Positions 9,721-17,100 of a DNA stretch of 64,000 nt are shown here, one piece after another (position 1 is the stretch's first letter; each line of letters opens with the position of its first letter). This DNA is from Synechococcus sp. LA31 (GTDB lineage Bacteria; Cyanobacteriota; Cyanobacteriia; PCC-6307; Cyanobiaceae): positions 1,674,001-1,738,000 of the forward strand of contig NZ_CP075523.1 of NCBI RefSeq assembly GCF_018502385.1. Reading direction: 5' to 3'. The notes under the pieces were generated by a model. That model did no database searches, was not told where the DNA came from, and saw only the letters and a program-made list of their open reading frames with translations. Made by a program: the position numbers and the translations under genes.

Positions 9721-10618
9721 GCTCGCCATGGCGGAACTGGAAGCCCTGCGCCTGAAGACGCTGTGGCACCACCTTCTGCCCCTCGAGCACCACCTTGGCG
9801 CCATCACCAAGCAGCAGCTGCAGCAGGGGGCCCGGCACGGGCAACAGGCTGGGGCGACCCAGGCAACGGCCTAACGCCGCAGCAAAGGTGGCCATGCTGC
9901 AGGGCTGCGGGGCCACAGCGTTGTAGACACCGCTGTAGGCCTGATCCGCCAGGGCTGCGGTGATCAGGCTGCAGAGATCCGCGCGGGAGATCCAGCTCAT
10001 CCACTGCTGGCCGTCGCCAATCGGTCCACCGAAGCCCAGCCGGAACACCGGAAGCATCTTGCCGAGGGCCCCGCCATCGGCGCCCAGCACGATGCCGATG
10101 CGCAGGATCACCACGCGACACAGGGATTCAGCGCCGCGGGCTTCCGATTCCCACGCCGCGCAAAGGCGGCCAAGCACGTCGGTTCCAGCCGGGCTGTCTT
10201 CTGAAAATTGGGCGCTGCTGCTGGTGCCGTAGTAGCCAATGGCAGATCCATTGATCAGCACCGATGGACGCTGCTCTTGAGGCAGGGCAGCCATCGCTGC
10301 CACCAGAGCATGGGTGGTATCAATGCGGCTGCTGGTCAGAAGCTGCAGGTGCTGGGGCGTCCAGCGCTTCTCGGCAATCGGCTCACCAGCCAGGTTCACC
10401 ACCGCCTCGGAAGCCCGCAGGGCCTGCTGGAGCTCAGGGCGCCGCCAGCTGGCGGCTTGGGCAGGATCGGCCTGCAACCGCTGCAGCTGCGGATGTTGCA
10501 GGCCGGCCAAGGGCGCCGCAGAGCGGCTCACCAGGATGAGACTGTGGCCAGCCTCTAGCAGTTGGGGCACGAGGGCACGGCCCACAAAACCGCTGCAACC
10601 CACCAACAAAATCCGCAC
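9689..10618 (-). CDS. TIGR01777-family NAD(P)-dependent epimerase
   Basis: The 309-residue short-chain dehydrogenase-like protein begins with the nucleotide-binding motif VRILLVGCSGFVGRAL. It carries VNLAGEPIAEKRWTPQH and a C-terminal half rich in conserved family blocks (LRIGIVLGADGGALGKMLP, ISRADLCSLI). This places it in the TIGR01777/SulA-like epimerase group, whose substrate is undefined. GTG 10618 is chosen because it precedes the Rossmann motif directly. The antiporter gene lies 28 bp upstream. Confidence 0.88.
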   Translation of the reverse strand: MRILLVGCSGFVGRALVPQLLEAGHSLILVSRSAAPLAGLQHPQLQRLQADPAQAASWRRPELQQALRASEAVVNLAGEPIAEKRWTPQHLQLLTSSRIDTTHALVAAMAALPQEQRPSVLINGSAIGYYGTSSSAQFSEDSPAGTDVLGRLCAAWESEARGAESLCRVVILRIGIVLGADGGALGKMLPVFRLGFGGPIGDGQQWMSWISRADLCSLITAALADQAYSGVYNAVAPQPCSMATFAAALGRCLGRPSLLPVPGPLLQLLLGDGAKVVLEGQKVVPQRLQAQGFQFRHGELSAALAAATT

Positions 10619-10646
10619 GCGTTCAGCTCCAGCTCGCCGGCCAACG

Positions 10647-11891
10647 CTAGGGATGGCTGGCTCCCACCAGGCCGAGGCGCCGTGCCAAAGGATTGAGCAG
10701 CGTTCCCTGCAGCACCAGCCCCAACAGCACCACTGCGAGCGCAAAAGCAGGCATCGCGCTTCCCCATGACACATCCGAGGCTGCTGCTTGCAACGCGATG
10801 GCCACAGGCACCGCCCCGCGCAGCCCTGCCAGCGCGGTGAAATGGCAATCGGCCCGGCTGAACCCAGAGCGCAGCAGCAGCAGCGCTACCACCAGCCAGC
10901 GCACCAGCAGCAACACCAACAGCAGGATCAAGGCGGTGGGCAGCAGCTCCACCACCTCGGTGGGCTGCACCACCAGGCCGAGGCACAAGAAGAGCATCAG
11001 CTCCGCCAGCTTGGCGAAGCCGGCTTGGCTGGCCTCCAGCTGCTCGGGGTCCACCTCTTCGCTGTTACCGAGCACCAGACCCATCACATAGGCCGCCAAC
11101 AAAGGGCTAGCCCCCATCAAGGCCGAGCCACCGGCCACCAACATCAGAGCCGCCAGACCCATCACGGTGACCTGGCTGAGGTTGAGCGGATGGCGGCGGC
11201 GCCCCAACATCAACACTGCGGCCTTGCCGCCCAGGAAACCCAAAAAGGCACCGAGAAGAAACTGACGCACCACCTCCACCAACAACGGCGCAATGGCGGT
11301 GTCTTGGCCATGGGGAAGGGCCAGAGCAAGGCTGGCCAACACCACCGCGATCGGATCGTTGAAGCCGGATTCGCACTCCAGCAGATCCAGCAATCGCTGG
11401 GGCAGGCGGCTGCGCAAGGGCCTGAGCAGGGTGAGCACCGCCGAGGCATCGGTGCTGCAGAACATGGCACCCACGAACAAGGCACCGGCCACCCCCACGG
11501 CGAAGTGTCGCCCTGGCAGGGTTTGAACCACGACCACCACCAGGGCCAGGGCACCGGCCGTGAGCAGCGACCCGAGGGTGGCCAGGCGCAACGATGGCAC
11601 CAACACCTGCCGGATCTGCTGCCAGTTGGCCGCCAAGCCCCCAAAAAACAGCACCAGAACAAGGGCGAACTGGGCCAGCTGATCGGCATGGCCGAGGCTC
11701 AAGAGCGAAGGCGGCTGGCTGGGCCCGGGCTGCACGTTGTTGTCGATCAGCAGACCGAGCACCAGCACCAGCAGGATGCCGGGCAGGCGGATCTGAGACG
11801 CGATGTCGTCGAGGAAGAGGGCGAGCAGCAACAGGCCGCCAAACAGCACCAAGAGGAGCGCCAGGCTTGGTGGCACAGAACCAGCGATCAC
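10647..11891 (-). CDS. Monovalent cation:proton antiporter (CPA1, NhaP2/CvrA-like)
   Basis: The 414-residue product has about 12 hydrophobic helices and the CPA1 signature CESGFNDPIAVVLA near residue 175, where the Asp pair of FNDP is expected to drive cation/H+ exchange. FNDP is typical of NhaP2-type potassium/proton antiporters. The GLRGAVPVAIAL motif follows near residue 355. A cytoplasmic TrkA-C regulatory domain is absent. The start is GTG 11891. It is divergent from ndhO. Confidence 0.9.
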   Translation of the reverse strand: MIAGSVPPSLALLLVLFGGLLLLALFLDDIASQIRLPGILLVLVLGLLIDNNVQPGPSQPPSLLSLGHADQLAQFALVLVLFFGGLAANWQQIRQVLVPSLRLATLGSLLTAGALALVVVVVQTLPGRHFAVGVAGALFVGAMFCSTDASAVLTLLRPLRSRLPQRLLDLLECESGFNDPIAVVLASLALALPHGQDTAIAPLLVEVVRQFLLGAFLGFLGGKAAVLMLGRRRHPLNLSQVTVMGLAALMLVAGGSALMGASPLLAAYVMGLVLGNSEEVDPEQLEASQAGFAKLAELMLFLCLGLVVQPTEVVELLPTALILLLVLLLVRWLVVALLLLRSGFSRADCHFTALAGLRGAVPVAIALQAAASDVSWGSAMPAFALAVVLLGLVLQGTLLNPLARRLGLVGASHP

Positions 11892-11930
11892 AGGAGGGCT
11901 CTAGCCTGCCTGGGAGCACGCAAGAGCGCC

Positions 11931-12182
11931 ATGGCTGAAACGCCCGCGGCAGCACCCCAGGCTGCAGCCAAGAGCACCATCAAAAAAGGCAGCTTGGTGA
12001 AGGTGAACCGCAGCGCCTACAGCGCCAGCCTGGAGGCGCAGGCCAGCGATGTTGTCGCTCCTGACTACATCTTTGAAGGGCCTGCCGAGGTGCTGCTGAT
12101 CAAAGGCGACTACGCCCAGGTGCGGTTTCGCCGGCCCGTTCCGGACGTGTGGCTACGGTCCGACCAGCTGGAGGCCTTCTAG
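11931..12182 (+). CDS. ndhO: NAD(P)H-quinone oxidoreductase subunit O
   Basis: NdhO is a small peripheral subunit of the cyanobacterial/plastid NDH-1 complex on thylakoid membranes. The 83-residue product has an Ala-rich N terminus and then the conserved core KKGSLVKVNRSAYSASLEA followed by YIFEGPAEVLLIKGDYAQVR. The ATG at 11931 fits the usual length. Its stop overlaps the stop of the convergent J-domain gene by 4 bases. Confidence 0.93.
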   Translation: MAETPAAAPQAAAKSTIKKGSLVKVNRSAYSASLEAQASDVVAPDYIFEGPAEVLLIKGDYAQVRFRRPVPDVWLRSDQLEAF

Positions 12183-12853
12183 ATCTCAAGCCGACGACGC
12201 TCCTCATGCAGCCGGGTGCGGCGCTGTTTGGCTTCGCGCAGCATCTCGCGGCCGTCACGCAGATAACTATCCACATACCCCATCGTGTAGCGCTCCAGCT
12301 CCAGCAGAGCGTCCTGCACTTGAGAGAGGCAGTGATACACGCTCAGGCTGAAGCCATGGGCTGACGCAGGAGCCGCAAGCGAGCGATACAGGGTCTCCAC
12401 TTTCTCCATGCGGGCCTGGCTCTGCTCAAGAAAGGCGCAGAACGCCTCCATCAGCTGATCGTCATAGGGATCAGCAGAGAGGGCGCGGAGCTGAGCCGGG
12501 AAGGGATTGATCACCTGAGCCAGCAGGCGATCAATTGGGCCATACACCTGCTGCAGCCAGGCCAGCAGCTCAGCATCTCCGCGGGCCGCCTGAGCCGTGG
12601 CCTTGCGAGCAGCCCGGCTTGAGCGCACGGCCGTGCTGTGCAGACGGTCGTGTTCAGCGCGGCGGTCGGGGTCGCCCAGCACTTCCCAGGCCGCATTGAG
12701 CTCCAAGATTCGATGCTCCTCGCCACCCGCATCGGGGTGGTGCTGCTTCACCAAAGCCCGGTAAGCCGCCTTGATCTCCGCAGCCGTGGCGGAAGCGGCC
12801 ACACCAAGCACCTTGTAAGGATCGCGAGTGGAGGAAGGATTGGGCAAGAGCAA
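12179..12853 (-). CDS. J-domain (DnaJ-like) protein
   Basis: The 224-residue protein starts with a J domain: DPYKVLGVAASATAAEIKAA, the HPD tripeptide in VKQHHPDAGG, and LNAAWEVLGDPDRRAEHD. J domains stimulate DnaK ATPase activity. The rest, from about residue 75, is helical and ends in a strongly basic segment (REAKQRRTRLHEERRRLEI). No zinc-finger or substrate-binding DnaJ domains follow. The start is a TTG, since no ATG or GTG is in frame nearby; TTG 12847 is an alternative. Confidence 0.88.
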   Translation of the reverse strand: MLLPNPSSTRDPYKVLGVAASATAAEIKAAYRALVKQHHPDAGGEEHRILELNAAWEVLGDPDRRAEHDRLHSTAVRSSRAARKATAQAARGDAELLAWLQQVYGPIDRLLAQVINPFPAQLRALSADPYDDQLMEAFCAFLEQSQARMEKVETLYRSLAAPASAHGFSLSVYHCLSQVQDALLELERYTMGYVDSYLRDGREMLREAKQRRTRLHEERRRLEI

Positions 12854-13065
12854 AGCAGAGCCATCACCATCTTCACCACGGAGGGGGCGGCGATGTAGAT
12901 CTGCTCAAGTTCTGCCCATAGGCACAACGCTGCAGAGCAGCTCCCGATCACGGGCGACAGCCAACGATGCACGACATGAAACTCGCCTTCTGCAAGGCAC
13001 GAGAGCGTGCGCAAAAGCCACGCCTTCAGGCCCGAATCTACGATTGCTTAACTCAAGCAAGATTC

Positions 13066-14196
13066 ATGCGAATGCACGCATGGCTCAAACGACGCAGGGG
13101 GAAAGTCCTCTCAACGCTGCTCACATGCACCGTAACTTTCGGCGCGACAGGGGGATCACTTCAAGCTCACGAACAAACCCCCGAAGCAAAACAGCACGAC
13201 ACCGTGCGGGCGATTTGGTTTCCTAACCCTCCCTATGCCGTCGACGAGAAGGGCGTGCCATCAGGCTTGGAGATCGATCTCTGGCGGATGATCGCCGAGT
13301 CACACCAGATCCCATACAAAATCAAAAGAGCATCCAGCTTCGCCTCCTTACTTGCCGAGATCCGCTCCGGGGAAGCAGACGTTGGCATTTCTGGCATCCT
13401 CATCAATGAAAATCGCAGCAAACAATTCAACTTCTCACTACCAACAGCTAGCAGCAAACTCAAGGCCTACGCACTAGCGCCCACAGAATCCACCGCGCTA
13501 GCAATGTTACGCATCGTCCTCTCAAGAGAAGTGATGCTGATCTTTATGGGACTGACATTAATAGCCTGCCTTTTTGCTATCCCCGTTTGGGTCCTAGAGC
13601 GACATCGGCAAGACTTACCCGACCCAAGAAAAAGTCACCAGCTGATTTTCATTCTACAAAAGACACTTTTACTTTCCACAGACCATACCAAACGGAGCAC
13701 AACCAGACTGATCTCAATCGGCTCACTATTTGCACGAGTGCTGCTGACAGCCTACTTCACATCGTATGTGTTCCGCTTGGCCAGCGAGGAAGCCCTGCCG
13801 GTTAACAGGCAAACGCAACCCGATATTCAGCTAGAGGATTTAAGCCGTTTCACCTTTGCAGCCATACCCGGATCCATCCAGTCATCGATTGCGAAGAGTA
13901 ATAACGCCAAAACCATCGACTGCTACTGGACGAAAACCTGCATCGCCATGCTGCAAAGTGGAAAAGCAAACGCGATTCTCGACGACGAGGCAACGGTTCT
14001 CACCACGCTCAATCACATGCCTCCCATTCCGAAGGTTGTCGCGGCTTCCGGAGAATTGATGCCGCTACTAATGGCCTTTGGCTTCTCTAATCAATTCAAC
14101 GAAGACCCACGATCAAAAATACTTAATGCTGCCATTTCCCGGAGCTACTACGACGGAACCTACAGCAAGCTTCAGAAGCGCTGGCTCAAGGAATGA
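13066..14196 (+). CDS. Ionotropic-glutamate-receptor-like / SBP3-domain membrane protein with atypical pore loop
   Basis: From ATG 13066 the 376-residue product has a basic n-region and hydrophobic signal segment (LKRRRGKVLSTLLTCTVTFG). A solute-binding lobe follows (PSGLEIDLWRMIAE, with the ligand-site Arg in NENRSKQFNFSLP). Then come a membrane helix (about residues 145-178), a loop, a second helix (RLISIGSLFARVLLTAYFTS), and the second binding lobe. That order is the one of prokaryotic GluR0-type channels. The potassium filter TVGYG is absent: the aligned loop reads TLLLSTD (residues 200-206). Base composition is visibly poorer in GC than neighbouring genes. In-frame starts exist up to 12967. 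Confidence 0.75.
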   Translation: MRMHAWLKRRRGKVLSTLLTCTVTFGATGGSLQAHEQTPEAKQHDTVRAIWFPNPPYAVDEKGVPSGLEIDLWRMIAESHQIPYKIKRASSFASLLAEIRSGEADVGISGILINENRSKQFNFSLPTASSKLKAYALAPTESTALAMLRIVLSREVMLIFMGLTLIACLFAIPVWVLERHRQDLPDPRKSHQLIFILQKTLLLSTDHTKRSTTRLISIGSLFARVLLTAYFTSYVFRLASEEALPVNRQTQPDIQLEDLSRFTFAAIPGSIQSSIAKSNNAKTIDCYWTKTCIAMLQSGKANAILDDEATVLTTLNHMPPIPKVVAASGELMPLLMAFGFSNQFNEDPRSKILNAAISRSYYDGTYSKLQKRWLKE

Positions 14197-14279
14197 ACAG
14201 CTTCGCATGGCCTTCAGCTGGCCATAAAGCCCCCAAGGTTGACCGAAATCCACGATCAACCCCACAGAATAGCTAGATC

Positions 14280-14630
14280 CTATGAGCCAACAAGGTCGCT
14301 ACACAGGCAACCATGACGATCACTATGGTCAGGCTCTGCAAGAGTTAACGAGCTCTGGATCGGGAGATCACGAGGGCTCTCAAGGTCATAGCGGTAGCTC
14401 CAGAGAAAACTGGATTCCCCGGCATTGAGCAGCATCTCCTCCTCCTCAATTCCCCGAAACACAATTCCTGACTCTTCGCGCAGGTCGCGCGCCAGCGAAC
14501 AATAAACCAAGCCATCAATGTAGCGCATAGCATTTGAAGCACGAATCGCCACCTCACCCGTAAAAGACTGAACCGTTCCAGTTACACCAAAGATCCCGAT
14601 CTCAAACTGGCTCCTCAGAGCATTGATCAA
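14280..14630 (-). CDS. Hypothetical protein, possibly the 3' part of a decayed gene
   Basis: This 116-residue frame starts at TTG 14630 and shows no family I recognise. The segment with ARDLREESG, GIEEEEMLLNAG and FLWSYRYDLESP looks protein-like. Codon use is less GC-biased than in flanking genes. Immediately upstream in the same frame lies a TAG, and 90 bases further a TGA that ends another short frame. The two may therefore be pieces of one broken gene. Confidence 0.3.
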   Translation of the reverse strand: MINALRSQFEIGIFGVTGTVQSFTGEVAIRASNAMRYIDGLVYCSLARDLREESGIVFRGIEEEEMLLNAGESSFLWSYRYDLESPRDLPIQSSLTLAEPDHSDRHGCLCSDLVGS

Positions 14631-14720
14631 CTAAGTGAACAACTGAGCAGCCATCACGACGACCTCCGCGCAGCCCAGCTGATGCCCAGAAGTTTGCAGA
14701 AGGGGCGACACACAGCCACC

Positions 14721-14915
14721 TCAACCGGCTATCACCATCTTATTCTCTCCCAGCCTGCGGCCTTCATGACGAGCCTCATCAGCAATATCGAGCAAGACAG
14801 CTTCGAGCTGACACATGGCATCACGGCCGAACAACCGCGCATTGATCCACAGATCCGCGAGGCGCAGAATCAGATAAGAGGAAGTTCGGTCGAGCGTGGA
14901 ATAGGTCGTAATCAT
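14721..14915 (-). CDS. Small hypothetical protein, possibly the 5' part of a decayed gene
   Basis: The 64-residue frame from ATG 14915 contains amphipathic-looking helices (SSYLILRLADLWINARLFG, then LEAVLLDIADEARHEG). It shares its reading frame with the hypothetical frame at 14280-14630, separated by two stop codons 29 codons apart. No family is recognised. It sits in the GC-poor stretch between the receptor-like gene and the first porin. Confidence 0.3.
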   Translation of the reverse strand: MITTYSTLDRTSSYLILRLADLWINARLFGRDAMCQLEAVLLDIADEARHEGRRLGENKMVIAG

Positions 14916-14997
14916 GGTGAAAATGTCAGGCGTGGAAGGCTACTGGCGGCGTCTAACGGACAGATACAAACGTTTACACCTCAGTGAATTGATGCCA

Positions 14998-15016
14998 CGA
15001 CAGGGGCCCCCTGTCG
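14998..15016. repeat. Near-perfect 19-nt palindrome
   Basis: The 19 bases have two 9-base arms that are exact reverse complements around a single central C (arms CGACAGGGG and CCCCTGTCG). It lies in non-coding DNA about 160 bases downstream of the first porin's terminator on the minus strand. It could be an operator or part of a transcript hairpin; nothing in the sequence decides this. Confidence 0.4.
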
Positions 15017-15171
15017 CAGGCGTGGCATTCCAACCACAGCACGTGCAAACGATGGCCAACGCGCACAGAAAAGCTTTTGTCGCGCATTTGATGCATCCGT
15101 TCGCCCTTCCCCCGAACCACCAGATCGCTGGAAGGCCGAGAAGCCCTCATCGGCTACCGGGGATGTGCATG

Positions 15172-15199
15172 AAAAAGCCCCCGCCGAAGCGAGGGGCCT
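15172..15199 (-). terminator. Rho-independent terminator of porin 1
   Basis: On the minus strand a GC-rich stem (GGCCCC...GGGGGC with one bulge) is capped by a TTCG tetraloop and followed by TTTTT. It lies about 60 bases past the stop of the porin gene at 15258. Confidence 0.75.
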
Positions 15200-15257
15200 G
15201 TGATCTTGGTGTGTGAGTGTGCGCGAGGTGCGCGTGAGGAGTGGTCTGATCAGACGA

Positions 15258-16850
15258 TCAGAACTTGAAGCCCACCTGAACCACACCACCAAAGGCATTG
15301 AAGGTTTCGCCTTGGGGGGTGTTCTGACCAGCAGGACGGCTCAGATAGAACAGAGCGGGGGTCACGCTGATGTTGTCGGTGACTTGGAAGTTGTACCACC
15401 ATTCCCAGGCATAGTTGCCGTCGTAGGCGGTGTCACCGTTGAAGGTGGAAGTGGTGAAGGGCTGCTGACCCACGGCCATACCGGCGGAGTTGCCCTTGAT
15501 GAACACGTCGTTCCACTGCAGACCGACCATCCAAGATTGGGCGTTCTGGGTGTTGCTCAGATCCTCATAGCCATCGGTGAAGCCGGTGATACCCCAGCCA
15601 GCGCTGATGGAAGGAGCCCAGCCGCTTTGGGAAGGCTGCCAATAACCATTCAGGGCGAAGCTGTTGGTGGCTGCACCGCCGTTCAGATCAGCACACTTCA
15701 GCTTCGAGAGCGCATAGGTGTACTGCGTGCCGGAGCGGATGTCGGTGCCGCACTGGCCGTAACGGTAGGCACCCGTGAGGCCCCAGTTCTGACCGGCACC
15801 ACCAAGCTGAGCTGTGAACGAACCACCGCCACCATCGGTCATGATGCCACCCTCATTCGGGTTGCCCTTTTGAGCTTCCTTAGCCACATAGCTCACAGAA
15901 GCGGCCAGGTAGGGGTTGCCCTTCTTCACTGACTGCTTCCACACAGCTGCAACGGCTGCACCGGTTTCCTTGTTGTAGACACCAGAGGTGCCGTAGGTGC
16001 CGGTGAAGAAGTCGAGCAGGTTCGACTTATAAGCGGTGGGAGTAATCGCCAGCAGCTCAGTGTTACGAGCGCGGGCACCAACGGTGAGTTTCACACCGCT
16101 GCCCACCGGGAAGGTGTAATACAGACGGTCGATATCAACAACGTTGGGGCCAGCCTTCGACTCGAACGATTTGTCGAGCTTGGTGCCGCGGTATTGGCCA
16201 CCGTCGAAGGCTGAAGCGGCGTAGTTACCAGAGCGCAGGCGGGTGCGCAGCAGGTCTTTGCCGGTGAAGCTGGTGTCGAAGTTGAGGCGAACGTCGTAGT
16301 TGAAGACGAAGGCCGAGTAAAGGCCGTTCTCATCCACACCAGGACCGTTATTGCCCTTCTTGGCAGAACCGCCATAGGTGTAAGCACCCATGTCGAAGGT
16401 GGCTTCACCTTTCAGCTTGGTGGTGGTGGAGAACTGGGTGGCTTCCAGTTCGCCCACTTTGGCCTCGAGGCCATCCACGCGGCCCTTCAGCACGGCGAGT
16501 TCCTTTTCGAACTCCTTCATCAGGCGCTTCAGCTCGTCGGTCACGTCGGTGATCCGGTCGAGGCAAGCGTTCAGCAGGGCGGCCGCTTCAAAGCGGGTCA
16601 TCGCACGGCTGCCGCGGTAGGTGCCGTTGGGGTAGCCGGCCACACAGCCGTAGCGCTCGATCAGGTTGCTCAGAGCCTGATAAGCCCAGTCGGTGGGCTG
16701 CACGTCGGAGAACTGGGTGATCGAAGTCACCTGCTCCTCAGAGCCGTACTGGCTAACGCCAGCGATGTTGAGTTCAGAGGCGGATGCAGCCACGGGAGCC
16801 ATCAGGCCCAGGGCAGCAGGCGCCAGAAGAAGCTTCTGGAACAGTTTCAT
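15258..16850 (-). CDS. SLH-domain iron-uptake-type porin (SomA/OprB-like), copy 1
   Basis: This 530-residue outer-membrane protein has a signal peptide ending near ASASELNIAG. An SLH domain (ITQFSDVQPTDWAYQALSNL with GCVAGYPNGTYRG, about residues 40-100) would bind peptidoglycan-linked polymer. A coiled-coil (LKRLMKEFEKELAVLKGRVD) follows, and then a beta-barrel ending in FGGVVQVGFKF, whose terminal Phe is typical of outer-membrane proteins. ATG 16850 directly precedes the signal peptide. Its first 406 bases of gene and leader match copy 2 exactly, while the barrels differ. It has its own terminator. Confidence 0.9.
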   Translation of the reverse strand: MKLFQKLLLAPAALGLMAPVAASASELNIAGVSQYGSEEQVTSITQFSDVQPTDWAYQALSNLIERYGCVAGYPNGTYRGSRAMTRFEAAALLNACLDRITDVTDELKRLMKEFEKELAVLKGRVDGLEAKVGELEATQFSTTTKLKGEATFDMGAYTYGGSAKKGNNGPGVDENGLYSAFVFNYDVRLNFDTSFTGKDLLRTRLRSGNYAASAFDGGQYRGTKLDKSFESKAGPNVVDIDRLYYTFPVGSGVKLTVGARARNTELLAITPTAYKSNLLDFFTGTYGTSGVYNKETGAAVAAVWKQSVKKGNPYLAASVSYVAKEAQKGNPNEGGIMTDGGGGSFTAQLGGAGQNWGLTGAYRYGQCGTDIRSGTQYTYALSKLKCADLNGGAATNSFALNGYWQPSQSGWAPSISAGWGITGFTDGYEDLSNTQNAQSWMVGLQWNDVFIKGNSAGMAVGQQPFTTSTFNGDTAYDGNYAWEWWYNFQVTDNISVTPALFYLSRPAGQNTPQGETFNAFGGVVQVGFKF

Positions 16851-16864
16851 GGTCCTCACACCAA
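16459..16864 (-). repeat. 406-bp perfect repeat, copy in porin 1
   Basis: This segment covers 14 bases upstream of the ATG and the first 130 or so codons of porin 1. I read it base by base as identical to 18311-18716 in porin 2. Similarity drops sharply at both ends. Confidence 0.95.
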
Positions 16865-17001
16865 TTGAGGGGCCCAGGCATAAGGCCTGAGTTGTGCAGA
16901 ACTTAAGGGACAGCACCTCAAGCCAGAGAACGGCGCAGCACAGGGCCAGGTAGCCAGCGATACACAGGCATGGTGCGGAGTGCAACTGCCGTCATCTCAT
17001 C

Positions 17002-17029
17002 AAAAAAGCCCCGGCCAAAGGCCAGGGCT
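17002..17029 (-). terminator. Rho-independent terminator of porin 2
   Basis: On the minus strand the stem AGCCCTGGCC/GGCCGGGGCT (one T-G pair) with a TTT loop is followed by six T residues. It sits about 70 bases past the porin 2 stop and separates it from porin 1, so the tandem genes appear to be separately terminated. Confidence 0.8.
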
Positions 17030-17100
17030 GAAGTGAGGCAAATGTGTGAGAAATGGAGCTCGAGGTGTGTGAGAAGTGAGCTCCGGTTCAGATCAACAGA

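Noticed and set aside
10788-12182. Long plus-strand open frame (464 codons) running into ndhO
   Set aside because: It is the antisense of the antiporter gene up to 11891; only the last 83 codons (ndhO) match a real protein. The rest is a Gln/His-rich shadow.
14682-14987. Plus-strand 101-codon open frame in the GC-poor region
   Set aside because: It lacks any recognisable motif, overlaps a more protein-like minus-strand frame and has no good ribosome site.
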